A stretch of DNA of 64,000 bases from JACWAE01 sp963847595 (GTDB taxonomy: Bacteria; Chloroflexota; Dehalococcoidia; SZUA-161): assembly GCA_963847595.1 (NCBI GenBank), contig CAWKAJ010000001.1, forward strand, positions 496,001 through 560,000. Reading direction: 5' to 3'. Positions 50,621-59,308 of this stretch are shown here, piece after piece. Under the pieces are notes generated by a model. The model ran no database searches. It was not told the origin of the DNA and was given only the letters and a program-made list of their open reading frames with translations. A program made the position numbers and the translations under genes. Numbering within the stretch: position 1 is the first letter of the stretch; each line of letters opens with the position of its first letter.

Positions 50621-50866
50621 TTATGTAAACTTAGCGGGAGAATCCCGGTCCTCTGCCTCGGCAATCTCCTGGAATATCTTGAGGGTCTCCTGGGCCTCCT
50701 CCTCGTCGATAACGTTTATGGAATAGCCGGTGTGGAGCAGCACGTAGTCACCCACCTTCGCCTCAGGCGTGAGCATAATGCTCGCCTTGCGGCTCACGCC
50801 GCCGACCTCCACCTCGGCCTCCACGCCGTCTATCGATTTCACCTTCGCCGGTATTGCTAAACACAT
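50621..50866 (-). CDS. hypC: Hydrogenase maturation chaperone HypC
   Basis: The 81-aa product begins MCLAIPAKVKSIDG, with the essential Cys2 that binds the iron of the precursor. It continues with VGDYVLLHTGYSINVIDEEEAQETL, the conserved end of the HypC/HupF domain (given here in two joined motifs around YVLLHTGYSI). It works with HypD as scaffold for the Fe(CN)2CO unit. It begins 13 bases after hypF ends, behind GGAGGTCTGGG. Confidence 0.95.
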   Translation of the reverse strand: MCLAIPAKVKSIDGVEAEVEVGGVSRKASIMLTPEAKVGDYVLLHTGYSINVIDEEEAQETLKIFQEIAEAEDRDSPAKFT

Positions 50867-50878
50867 ACCCAGACCTCC

Positions 50879-53197
50879 TTACCCCCTAGTAACAGAATTA
50901 GCGATGACTGCCTGCCCCAGAGATACCCCGCCATCGTTTGTGGGCACTTTGCTGTGCGTGAGTACCTCGAACCCAGTCTTTTCCAGAGCAGCCACCGTCA
51001 GCCTCAAAAGCAATCGGTTCTGGAACACGCCGCCGCTCAAAGCCACCCTGTTGATTCCATTTACCTTAGCTAGCCGCTGGCACATCTGCACAACCATCTC
51101 TGCCATAGTGCGGTGAAACTTCATGGCTATCTTTGACTGAGGCACATCGTTCTCGACGTCTTGAATTATGGCACGAAACAGACCGTCGAGACGAACGATA
51201 TTCACTCCATCCTTCTCTACGATAACGAACGGATAGCTTCCGCGCTCGCTCTCGTTGGCTGCCATCTCCATCTCGATAGCCGCCTGAGCCTCGTAATCTA
51301 TCCTGCCCCTGATGCCAATCAGGGCTGAGACAGCATCGAACAACCTGCCACAGCTTGAGGTCAGCGGTGAGTTGATGCCCTTCTCTAACTGCTTCTTAAT
51401 AAGCTCAAGCTCCAGGCTGCTTACCTCATTCAGAAAAGCTAAATCCGGCGTCAGCGCATCCTTACCCAACAACGTGAGCAGATAGCTTATAGCCATGCGA
51501 TTGGGCCGCTCTATGGCGACCGCGCCCCCGGGCAGAGGCACATATTCCAAATGCCCCACCCTTTCGAAGCCCTTGTAGTCTGCAATAAGGAACTCGCCTC
51601 CCCAGATACGTCCGTCGCTGCCGTAGCCCGTGCCATCGAAAGAAACCCCTATCACTTTATCTTCAACGCCGTTCTCTACCATGCAGCTCACTACATGGGC
51701 ATGATGGTGTTGCACCTGAACAAGCTTCAGTTCCTTGTGCTTATCACCCAGCGACTTAGCATACTTGGTAGACAGGTACTCAGGGTGCATATCGTATGCC
51801 ACTATCTCCGGTTGGATGCGAAATAGCTTCTGGTAAAGCTCGAGCGTAGCCTCGAAGTGCTCCATGGTCTCCAGATTCTCCAAATCGCCGATATGCTGGC
51901 TCACGAAGGCATAGTTATCCTTGGTCAGGCAAAATGTGTTCTTAAGCTCGGCTCCACAGGCCAGCACCTGCTTCGACTTGAAGGCCAGATGGACAGGATA
52001 GGGAGCGTATCCGCGCGCTCGCCTCACTATCTGGGGCTTGTTCAACTCCACAATTGCCACACTGTCATCGTAGCGTGAATAGATGTCGCGGTTATGCAGC
52101 AGGAAATAATCGGGAATGCCCTTGAGCCTCCTCAATGCCTCGTCATTGTCCTTGGCGATGGGCTCCTCGCTGAGGTTGCCGCTGGTCATCACCAGAGGCA
52201 GGCCGGTCTCTCTGAGCAATACATGGTGCAGCGGAGTATAAGGCAGCATCACCCCGAGATATTTGAGATTGGGCGCTACCAAGGGCGATACCGGAGAACC
52301 CTCCTTCCGTCTCAGCAGCACTATGGGACACTGCGGCGAGGTCAGCAACTCCGCTTCTTTTTCAGATACGATGCAATGTCTGTGGACTTCCTCCAACGTG
52401 GCAACCATTATGGCCAGAGGCTTGAAGGGACGCCTCTTTCTTTCCCTGAGCAGCTTGACCGCTTTGTCACTGGAGGCATCGCAGGCTAAGAGAAAGCCGC
52501 CGAGGCCCTTGATAGCCAGAACTTTACCCTGCTTGAGAAACCTGGCGGCTGCAGCCAGGGCATCGTCACAGGACACAGGATTTCCGGCGCCGTCAACCAG
52601 CTTCAGGCTAGGGCCGCACCTGGGACAAGCGTTAGGCTGGGCATGAAAGCGGCGGTCCATAGGGTCATCATACTCACGCTGGCATTGAGGGCACATCTTG
52701 AAGCTGCGCATCGTGGTCTGGGGACGGTCATAAGGGATGTCCTCGATGATAGTGAAGCGCGGGCCACAATTTGTGCAGTTAGTGAACGGATAGCGGTAAC
52801 GCCTGTCGCTGGGCGTCAAAACCTCTCCCAGACAGGGCTTGCAGGTAGCGATATCAGGGGAGACCAGCTGATACTTGCCCTCCTCCGCGATGCTGTGTCT
52901 AATCTCAAACCCGCTATAGCCCTGGGGTGCATGGCTGGTTACAGAGACGTCCTCGAGCCTAGCCAGCGGTGGCGCCAGAGACACCAGTTCATCGAGGAAT
53001 CGGTCTAAAGCCCGCCTCTCCCCCTCCACCTCGATCTTGACATCGCCCGAGGTGTTGCATACCCATCCCTTGAGATTATGCTTAGTGGCAAGCTGATAGA
53101 CAAAGGGGCGGAAGCCAACCCCCTGCACCACGCCGCGCACGCTGATGCGCAGAAGCTCTAAATTCCCTACCTTGATGGGACACCTCCACCAATTCAT
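50879..53197 (-). CDS. hypF: Carbamoyltransferase HypF
   Basis: The 772-aa protein has an acylphosphatase domain (RISVRGVVQGVGFRPFVYQL), two zinc-finger pairs (CKPCLGEV with TNCTNCGPRF, and FKMCPQCQREY with NACPRCGP), a YrdC-like domain (KQGKVLAIKGLGGFLLACDA) and the Kae1-like carbamoyl-transfer domain (VQHHHAHVVSCM, VSFDGTGYGSDG). It transfers the carbamoyl group from carbamoyl phosphate to HypE. ATG 53197 is the only usable start, and a TATAAT lies directly upstream, so a leaderless transcript is possible. No hydrogenase structural genes or hypAB occur in the window. Confidence 0.95.
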   Translation of the reverse strand: MNWWRCPIKVGNLELLRISVRGVVQGVGFRPFVYQLATKHNLKGWVCNTSGDVKIEVEGERRALDRFLDELVSLAPPLARLEDVSVTSHAPQGYSGFEIRHSIAEEGKYQLVSPDIATCKPCLGEVLTPSDRRYRYPFTNCTNCGPRFTIIEDIPYDRPQTTMRSFKMCPQCQREYDDPMDRRFHAQPNACPRCGPSLKLVDGAGNPVSCDDALAAAARFLKQGKVLAIKGLGGFLLACDASSDKAVKLLRERKRRPFKPLAIMVATLEEVHRHCIVSEKEAELLTSPQCPIVLLRRKEGSPVSPLVAPNLKYLGVMLPYTPLHHVLLRETGLPLVMTSGNLSEEPIAKDNDEALRRLKGIPDYFLLHNRDIYSRYDDSVAIVELNKPQIVRRARGYAPYPVHLAFKSKQVLACGAELKNTFCLTKDNYAFVSQHIGDLENLETMEHFEATLELYQKLFRIQPEIVAYDMHPEYLSTKYAKSLGDKHKELKLVQVQHHHAHVVSCMVENGVEDKVIGVSFDGTGYGSDGRIWGGEFLIADYKGFERVGHLEYVPLPGGAVAIERPNRMAISYLLTLLGKDALTPDLAFLNEVSSLELELIKKQLEKGINSPLTSSCGRLFDAVSALIGIRGRIDYEAQAAIEMEMAANESERGSYPFVIVEKDGVNIVRLDGLFRAIIQDVENDVPQSKIAMKFHRTMAEMVVQMCQRLAKVNGINRVALSGGVFQNRLLLRLTVAALEKTGFEVLTHSKVPTNDGGVSLGQAVIANSVTRG

Positions 53198-53291
53198 ATT
53201 ATACAGGAAAGGGACGTTCAGGGGAAATTCGAATCGTAGGGGGTGCTCAAACTATGCGAAGCTTTGGGGTCAAGCCAAACGGTGCTGTGCT

Positions 53292-54872
53292 CTAGAGCTT
53301 TACCGCCTTGGCGGTATGCACATCGGGAATAGCCAGAAACCGCTGGCGTTGTTCCTCAGTCAATTGCTCATCAACAGCAAGCACCATGAGAGCAGGGCCC
53401 CGCGGCTTAAGGCGAGCCACCAGCATCGAGCTGATATTGATATCGGCGGCGCCAGTTACCATGCCTACCGCACCGATGAGGCCGGGACGGTCGAGATGGT
53501 CGCTGAATATCCAATAGCCTCCCGTGGGTACAATGTCGAGCCAGTAGTTGTTGACGCGGACTATATGCGTCTGGCCCCTCATCAATGTGCCTGAAACCGT
53601 GGTCGTCCCCTTGTCGGTGGTTACCTCTACAGTAATAAGGCTGGTATAGTTCTCGCACTTCGCCGTCTTCTGCTCGATTATCTTCAACCCACGGCTTTGG
53701 GCGATGACATTAGCGTTAACAAGGTTAACCCGCTCATCAGTCATCGGCTCCAGAATACTGCCTATTATCGTAGCCTTAAGGGCGCTGGTATCGAAATCGG
53801 AGAGCTCGCCCTCGTACTTAATCACAATAGTGCTCAAATGCCCTTCAGCAAGCTGAATGCACAGCCGACCTATATCTGAGGCCACAGCTAAAAACGGCGT
53901 CACCACCGACGCAGTCTCGGGAGCGATCAGAGGCATATTGACCGCATAGCGGGCAGGCTGCCCCTTGAGCACCGTCAAAACCTGCTCCGCCACATCCACT
54001 GCTACACTCGTCTGGGCCTCGGCAGTCGATGCGGCGAGATGGGGAGTCACCACGATTTTATCGCTTTTGAGCAAAATATTATCTTGAGCAGGCTCCTTGG
54101 TGAAAACGTCTACGGCAGCACCGGCCACCCGCCCCTCCTCAACAGCGTTGTAAAGCGCCTCCTCGTCGATCACCCCACCCCGGGCTGCGTTGATAAACCT
54201 CACTGCAGGCTTAACCAGGGCTAATTCTTTCTTACCTATCATCCCTTTTGTCGCTGAGGTCAAAGGTACATGAACTGTGATAAAGTCAGAACGTTTCAGC
54301 AACTCCTCCAGGGATACAAGCTCCACGCCCATATGGCTGGCTTTCTCCGCAGACACAAAGGGGTCATCGACGATGAGTTTCATCTCCAGCCCCTTGGCCA
54401 TCCTTGCCACCTCAGAGCCCACACGGCCCAGCCCGATAATGCCCAGAGTCTTGTTGCGTACCTCCGTGCCCATGAAGCCTTCCCGCTTCCACTCTCCGGA
54501 TTTAAGACGGGTGCAGGCTTGAGGGATGTGACGGGCGAGCGAAAGCAAGAGGGCTATCGTATGCTCTGCGGTGGAGATAGAGTTACCCGCCGGGGCATTG
54601 ACCACCACTATCCCGCGCCTGGTTGCCGCATCGACGTCTATATTATCCACGCCGATCCCGGCACGGCCGATTACCTGAAGCTTCTTTCCTGCCTCAATGA
54701 CCTGAGCAGTGACCTTGGTCTCGCTGCGAACCACCAGCGCATCGTAGCTGCCGACGATGTCTATCAACTCCGCAGGCTTCAGCTTCAGTTTTATGTCAAC
54801 ATCAGCCTCCGGGCGCAGAACACTTATGCCCTCTTCGGCGATGTTATCGGCAACCAGAATCTTATGTTTCAT
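53292..54872 (-). CDS. serA: D-3-phosphoglycerate dehydrogenase
   Basis: The 526-aa protein has the substrate and NAD domains (LVVRSETKVTAQVIEAGKK, GIIGLGRVGSEVARMAKGL), the catalytic Arg in INAARGGVIDEEAL and His in VVTPHLAASTAEA. An intervening domain and a C-terminal ACT domain follow (DRPGLIGAVGMVTGAADINI), so it is the long serine-regulated form. It makes 3-phosphohydroxypyruvate, the first step of serine synthesis. It lies 18 bases downstream of an aminotransferase gene on the same strand, giving the first two steps of the pathway. No serB is seen. Confidence 0.93.
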   Translation of the reverse strand: MKHKILVADNIAEEGISVLRPEADVDIKLKLKPAELIDIVGSYDALVVRSETKVTAQVIEAGKKLQVIGRAGIGVDNIDVDAATRRGIVVVNAPAGNSISTAEHTIALLLSLARHIPQACTRLKSGEWKREGFMGTEVRNKTLGIIGLGRVGSEVARMAKGLEMKLIVDDPFVSAEKASHMGVELVSLEELLKRSDFITVHVPLTSATKGMIGKKELALVKPAVRFINAARGGVIDEEALYNAVEEGRVAGAAVDVFTKEPAQDNILLKSDKIVVTPHLAASTAEAQTSVAVDVAEQVLTVLKGQPARYAVNMPLIAPETASVVTPFLAVASDIGRLCIQLAEGHLSTIVIKYEGELSDFDTSALKATIIGSILEPMTDERVNLVNANVIAQSRGLKIIEQKTAKCENYTSLITVEVTTDKGTTTVSGTLMRGQTHIVRVNNYWLDIVPTGGYWIFSDHLDRPGLIGAVGMVTGAADINISSMLVARLKPRGPALMVLAVDEQLTEEQRQRFLAIPDVHTAKAVKL

Positions 54873-54890
54873 ATAACTTTTCTCAGCCGC

Positions 54891-55988
54891 TTACTTATGC
54901 GGCACTTTATATCCTACCTTGGGCAAAGCCTGGCGCAACCCCCTGATTACATCATCTATATCGGAGTCGGTGACATAGCCCAGGTGCCCGATGCGGAATA
55001 TCTTCCCTGCCAGGGTGCTCTGCCCACCTGAGATAGTTATGCCCTGTTCATCCCGCATGACCTCTTGAATCTTCTTGCCATCTATTCCCAACGGTGAATT
55101 GACTGCAGTGACTGTGTTGGACGCGTATTTCTCATCGACAGCAAATAGCGTCAGTCCCAGAGACTTCACTCCATCCCGGGTCTTCTGTCCCAAACGGGCA
55201 TGCCTGGCGAAGATCTTGGGCCGCCCCTCCTCCAACATCATCACCAGAGCAACATCGAGAGCATAGAATATCGAAATCGCCGGGGTCCAGGGGGTCTGCT
55301 TCTTCTGTAGAAAGTCACCTGCAGAAGTGAAATCCCAGTAGAAACGCGGCATCCTGGCTGTTTTGTGTGCCTGCCAGGCGCGCTGGCTGACGCTGACGAA
55401 AGCCAGGCCGGGAGGCACCATCCAGCCCTTCTGCGACCCAGTGACCACCACATCGCAGCCCCAGTTATCAACCTGGAGGTCGACGCAGCCCAGGCTGCTG
55501 ATAGCATCGACCAGGAGCAGCTTATCGTACTTCCTTACCACCGAGGCGATGGCCTGCAAATCGCTGGTCACGCCTGTAGAGGTCTCGTTATGAGTGACCA
55601 GCACCGCCTTGATACCAGGGTCGGCCTTAAGCGCCTTATCCGCGGCCTCGGGGTCGACAGCCTTGCCCCAGTCGAATTTCACACGGGTCACATTGGCACC
55701 AAACCGCTCTGCGATAGTGGCGAACCTGTCGCCGAAAACACCGTTGGACAGCGAGAGCACCTTGTCCCCGGGGGACAAGGTGTTCACGATTGCAGCCTCC
55801 ATCCCGCCGGTGCCCGAGCAGGTCAGGATGAAGACATCGCCCTTGGTTTGGAACAACTCTTTAAGCCTCGCGGTAACTCGGGTCATCAATTCTCCGAACT
55901 CCTTACCGCGATGGTTGATCATCTGCTTGGACATCGCCTGAAGCACATTGTCCGGACACGGGGTAGGGCCAGGTATGCGTAAACTCAT
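54891..55988 (-). CDS. Class-V aminotransferase, probable phosphoserine/serine-glyoxylate type
   Basis: The 365-aa PLP enzyme has TCSGTGGMEAAIVNTLSPGD, LVDAISSLGCVDLQVDNWG, the PLP Lys in VVTGSQKGWMVPPGL and a C-terminal RIGHLGYVTDSDID. This is the alanine/serine-glyoxylate aminotransferase branch. Paired with serA it very likely aminates phosphohydroxypyruvate in place of a classical SerC, an arrangement seen in Dehalococcoidia and archaea. It heads the two-gene operon; the ATG at 55988 follows GAGGAGGAAA. Confidence 0.88.
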   Translation of the reverse strand: MSLRIPGPTPCPDNVLQAMSKQMINHRGKEFGELMTRVTARLKELFQTKGDVFILTCSGTGGMEAAIVNTLSPGDKVLSLSNGVFGDRFATIAERFGANVTRVKFDWGKAVDPEAADKALKADPGIKAVLVTHNETSTGVTSDLQAIASVVRKYDKLLLVDAISSLGCVDLQVDNWGCDVVVTGSQKGWMVPPGLAFVSVSQRAWQAHKTARMPRFYWDFTSAGDFLQKKQTPWTPAISIFYALDVALVMMLEEGRPKIFARHARLGQKTRDGVKSLGLTLFAVDEKYASNTVTAVNSPLGIDGKKIQEVMRDEQGITISGGQSTLAGKIFRIGHLGYVTDSDIDDVIRGLRQALPKVGYKVPHK

Positions 55989-56393
55989 TCGGGTTTCCTC
56001 CTCAAAACGCTAAGGAACAATATACATTAAAGGGGAATAGGGGTCAAGGCACTTTCGTGAGATTCCAATTCGACGATATATAACTCTTCTTCAAGGGATG
56101 ATATGCGGAACGCGTAGGGGCAATTCATGAATTGCCCCTACCAAGAAGGTTGGAGGTTGTAGGGCGGGTTTGAAACCCGCCCTACTCTTGAGGTGAGGGG
56201 TGTCATCATACCCAAAAACCACGTGCTGTGGATGATAACATCCACAGCGAGCAAAAGTAGGGGCGGTTCGCGAACCGCCCCTACAAGAACCCGCTCCAGA
56301 GTTAGTGCTGATAAGTCTTTCCCAACGCACCTACGATTAAGGATTGCACAGAGCGAATTTTCCTGCTAAAATCAGCCCTGTACGGAGATTATT
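55989..56393. repeat. Intergenic cluster of four perfect palindromes
   Basis: 56114-56141: GTAGGGGCAATTCATG and its complement (28 bp). 56159-56185: GTAGGGCGGGTTT-G-AAACCCGCCCTAC. 56225-56248: GCTGTGGATG-ATAA-CATCCACAGC. 56257-56284: GTAGGGGCGGTTCGCG and its complement (28 bp). Three share GTAGGGG or GTAGGGC arms, so they are members of one repeat family. Confidence 0.85.
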
Positions 56394-56906
56394 GTGATCA
56401 ATTCCCCGGTTCTGGTCCTCAATCAAAACTACGAGCCGCTCGATATCTGCCGAGCGCGGAGGGCGGTTGTCCTGATATGGCGGGGCAAGGCGGAGATGAT
56501 AGAGAAGAACTCCGGCACTATCAGCAGCGCCTCCATGACCATCCCCCTTCCTTCAGTAATCCGCCTCGTCTACCTCATCAAAAGGCCCCGCACACAGCGG
56601 AAGATGAGCCGTCGTGAGGTGTTTATTCGGGACAATTACACCTGCCAGTACTGCGGCAAGCAGACCAGAGACCTCACCATAGACCATGTTGTACCGCGCC
56701 GTCTCGGGGGCAAACACACCTGGGAGAACGTGGTAAGCGCCTGCAGGGCCTGCAATCAGCGCAAAGCAGGCCGTTCCCCTAAGGTGGCAGGCATGGACCT
56801 ACGTCATCAGCCTTGTGCGCCGCCGATAGTTGGCTACCACATAGTGTATCACCGCTTTGACGAACATCCCGAGTGGCAGAAGTACATACCCCACCTTGGG
56901 AACTAA
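56394..56906 (+). CDS. HNH endonuclease
   Basis: The 170-aa protein has the HNH core FIRDNYTCQYCGKQTRDLTI, then DHVVPRRLGGKHTWENVVSA, then CRACNQRKAGRSP. This gives the catalytic His in DHVVPR, the Asn in WENVV and the zinc CxxC pairs. The N-terminal region (LVLNQNYEPLDICRARRAVV) is the conserved flank of the widespread bacterial group. It starts at GTG 56394. Members of this group are conserved chromosomal nucleases of unclear role rather than phage enzymes. Confidence 0.88.
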   Translation: MINSPVLVLNQNYEPLDICRARRAVVLIWRGKAEMIEKNSGTISSASMTIPLPSVIRLVYLIKRPRTQRKMSRREVFIRDNYTCQYCGKQTRDLTIDHVVPRRLGGKHTWENVVSACRACNQRKAGRSPKVAGMDLRHQPCAPPIVGYHIVYHRFDEHPEWQKYIPHLGN

Positions 56907-56955
56907 GGGCAAATCCTAAATAAAATTACTCATTTAAATTTATAAGTGTGACGTT

Positions 56956-57942
56956 CTAATTTAATCTTTGAGTAAGCTCATCTACAGTCAGAAATTTCCC
57001 AGTAGTCTCTACTTGATGAACCAATTCAACCATTAAAGAATTAGCCGGCGTTGGAATATTCCTTTTCTTCCCTAAGTTCACGATTTCCCCGTTTAAATAA
57101 TCAATTTCCGTGCTTTTCCTTCTCTTGATGCTCTGAAAGGTGGACCCTAGCATAGGCAGTTGACCAAAGAAGGAGGTTGGCAGTGGCATTTTAACCATTG
57201 TTTCCATTATTGTTTCCATTAAGGAAAGCGGCATGCCAGGTACGTCTGCCGTTTTCCTTCCAGCTATTTTAATGACCTCTAAGCCTTCCTTCATCAGGTT
57301 GACCTGTAATTCTCTCATTTGAGGGTATGGATTAAGTTTTTGAAGCGATAAGCCTGTCACTGCCGGAATAGGATTATTTAGATTCCAGAGAAGCTTGGTC
57401 CAGTGCGCTCCACGAATGTCTTCACTTATATCCGTAGGTAATGCTTTATTGAACAACGCTGAAAGACTTTGCAATCGGTTTCCCTTGCTGCCAAAGGGCT
57501 CTCCTATCAGGAGGGCTGTTTTGCCCCACGGGAGAGAATATAATGCTTTACCTGGTTCAAGGAACAGACTACTAAATATCACAACGCTGCTGATGATATT
57601 TTCTTTTCCCAAAATCCCGGCTACGATGTCATCGCTTTGAACCCCGTTTTGCATAGTAATTACCGGAGTGCTAGATACAAATAGCTGTACTTTCCTGACT
57701 GAAGATTCGACGTCCTGGGTCTTTACAGCTAGCAAGACTAAATCCGGTTTGAAATCAAGATTCTCTGCAGCTTTAACCTTAATTACCATTTCCCCAGATT
57801 CTCCATCCAGGATTAATCCGTTGTGGTTTATTGCATCAACATGAGATTTCCGGCCTACTAGAGTGACATCTTCTCCAGCTTTAGATAATAGACCACCGAT
57901 TACACTTCCAATAGCGCCTGCACCGATAACAGCTATTGTCAC
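56956..57942 (-). CDS. panE: 2-dehydropantoate 2-reductase (ketopantoate reductase)
   Basis: The 328-aa protein has an N-terminal NADP-binding motif (IAVIGAGAIGSVIGGLLSKA), LLAVKTQDVE, MQNGVQSDDI, the Lys/Asn catalytic pair region HWTKLLWNLNNPIPAVTGLS and a C-terminal Glu/Ser region (RRKSTEIDYLNGEIV). These are the PanE/ApbA features; the enzyme reduces ketopantoate to pantoate in CoA synthesis. The pan operon starts 1.4 kb downstream on the other strand and lacks panE, so this gene likely supplies the missing step. ATG 57942 follows AGGAGTCAC. Confidence 0.85.
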   Translation of the reverse strand: MTIAVIGAGAIGSVIGGLLSKAGEDVTLVGRKSHVDAINHNGLILDGESGEMVIKVKAAENLDFKPDLVLLAVKTQDVESSVRKVQLFVSSTPVITMQNGVQSDDIVAGILGKENIISSVVIFSSLFLEPGKALYSLPWGKTALLIGEPFGSKGNRLQSLSALFNKALPTDISEDIRGAHWTKLLWNLNNPIPAVTGLSLQKLNPYPQMRELQVNLMKEGLEVIKIAGRKTADVPGMPLSLMETIMETMVKMPLPTSFFGQLPMLGSTFQSIKRRKSTEIDYLNGEIVNLGKKRNIPTPANSLMVELVHQVETTGKFLTVDELTQRLN

Positions 57943-58171
57943 AACAGTGACTCCTTTTATAATTACATTTGCTGTATTGTATCGCAGGCGAATCTTGAAG
58001 TAAAGCGGGCTCCGGCTGTTAAACCGCGATGACGACTAGGGCTTAGTGGCTGGTGGCTGGTTTTGTGGTATGATGCTCAAAGATTGTTTACGAGTGGCGT
58101 CGTTATAGTAGAAGCAAATCAGACATCGGGATGTTTGCCGTTTCATGCGTACACTTCAGAATGTTAAAATG

Positions 58172-58594
58172 CTAGTTTGCTGATTTCTTCTGGACAGTGC
58201 TTCGAGCCCCGGGAGCCTTAATCTTGGCTTTCATTTTACTATGATTGTGGTTTACGGCCGATTGAACGAGAATTGCCAGTGATCTCTCATTGATTTTGTC
58301 ATCCTTGTAAAAGTCGATGGTTCGCCATTTCCTGCCCTGGAGTCCGTTGTTGAATAGTTTGTCAGGGTCTGGAAGACTTGCACCTTCATAAAAAGTCAGC
58401 TTAACCTTATCTTTGAAGGCATTTACTAAACAGACTATTCCATCGTGAGACCAGACTGGGGTACCCATCCATTTCCATTCCTCGACTATCTCGGGGTCAG
58501 CGTCACGGATAATTCTGCGGATGTTGGTAAAAGTCACTCCGCGCCAATCTGTCAGTTTTGAGATTAGGTCATCAATAAGATCACTTGCGTTCAT
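58172..58594 (-). CDS. DUF1801-family protein
   Basis: The 140-aa product reads RIIRDADPEIVEEWKWMGTP, WSHDGIVCLVNAFKDKVKLT and LPDPDKLFNNGLQGRKWRTI. This is the pattern of DUF1801 (YdhG-like) proteins, which have a small alpha/beta fold and no settled function. The ATG at 58594 follows GGGGAGAT. It has a Lys-rich C-terminus (HSKMKAKIKAPGARS). No operon partner is seen. Confidence 0.8.
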   Translation of the reverse strand: MNASDLIDDLISKLTDWRGVTFTNIRRIIRDADPEIVEEWKWMGTPVWSHDGIVCLVNAFKDKVKLTFYEGASLPDPDKLFNNGLQGRKWRTIDFYKDDKINERSLAILVQSAVNHNHSKMKAKIKAPGARSTVQKKSAN

Positions 58595-59110
58595 TTTGAT
58601 ATCTCCCCTTGAAATAGTTAATAAATCTATTTGAATAAATTGGTAGTTTCTGCCCCATAAATTACTATATGCCTAATCGTATAATAGTGTCAAACTGAAA
58701 CAAATACGCGGACCTGGCATGAGTCAACATGGGGATGTTTGTACCGACTTAACAAAAAGCCAATAATACATCCATGAAAGTGATTTATAAGATTACATTT
58801 TAAAGTTCCAAATGGACTTCCAGGAAATAAAGAATACACTTAAATCGATGTCAGAGAAATACATAGATAATATGACCCTAAACCCTAAATTCGAAATCCT
58901 AAACAATTCCAAATTACGAAATTCAAAGTGTAAAATGCGGTGACAAGTTGCCTCGCCCGTTCCCTCAAAATTGGGGATTTATGGGGTTCAAAAGAGGTGC
59001 AGGATTCCTCCTGCCAGGGGTTTGGGGGTGCCCCCCAACCCTCAAAGTCCCCCAAGACTGGGGGATTCAGGGGGCTGAAAACAATCTTGAAATCCCTGGG
59101 AACTAAGGTC
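58595..59110. other. Intergenic stretch containing G/C-tract repeat copy B
   Basis: Copy B lies at 58994-59080 (CCTGCCAGGGGTTTGGGGG, CCCCC tracts, AGTCCCCCAAGACTGGGGG, AGGGGGCTGAAA). A partial right-end copy precedes it at 58965-58992 (CCTCAAAATTGGGGATTTAT). No gene is supported. Confidence 0.75.
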
Positions 59111-59113
59111 AAC

Positions 59114-59141
59114 TTGACAATATTACTAAAGTTGGTATAAT
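59114..59141 (+). promoter_or_regulatory. Consensus promoter of the DUF2520-panDBC operon
   Basis: TTGACA at 59114-59119, 16-base spacer, TATAAT at 59136-59141. Transcription would start near 59148, about 160 bases before the first gene. Confidence 0.75.
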
Positions 59142-59147
59142 AATAAT

Positions 59148-59308
59148 AACCTATCGACCCGCCTCAGGCGGGCGGTAAGGTTAAAATGTACCTCTAAAAC
59201 AAAAGTCGCTTGGATCGAGCACGACCGAGACGGCAGAATACGATACCTAGCTTTCGAAAGCCTTCTCGGGCAATGCTCGAGAAGGCTTTTTATTTGCCCG
59301 AAAGCGAG
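59148..59308 (+). promoter_or_regulatory. Structured leader with attenuator-type terminator before the pan operon
   Basis: The leader contains CCCGCC-TCA-GGCGGG enclosed by AACCT/AGGTT. A 12-bp terminator stem follows at 59257-59268/59278-59289 (AAAGCCTTCTCG and complement, nine-base loop) with TTTTTATTT. The self-complementary GCTTTCGAAAGC overlaps the left terminator arm and could act as antiterminator. No known riboswitch class is recognised. Confidence 0.55.
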
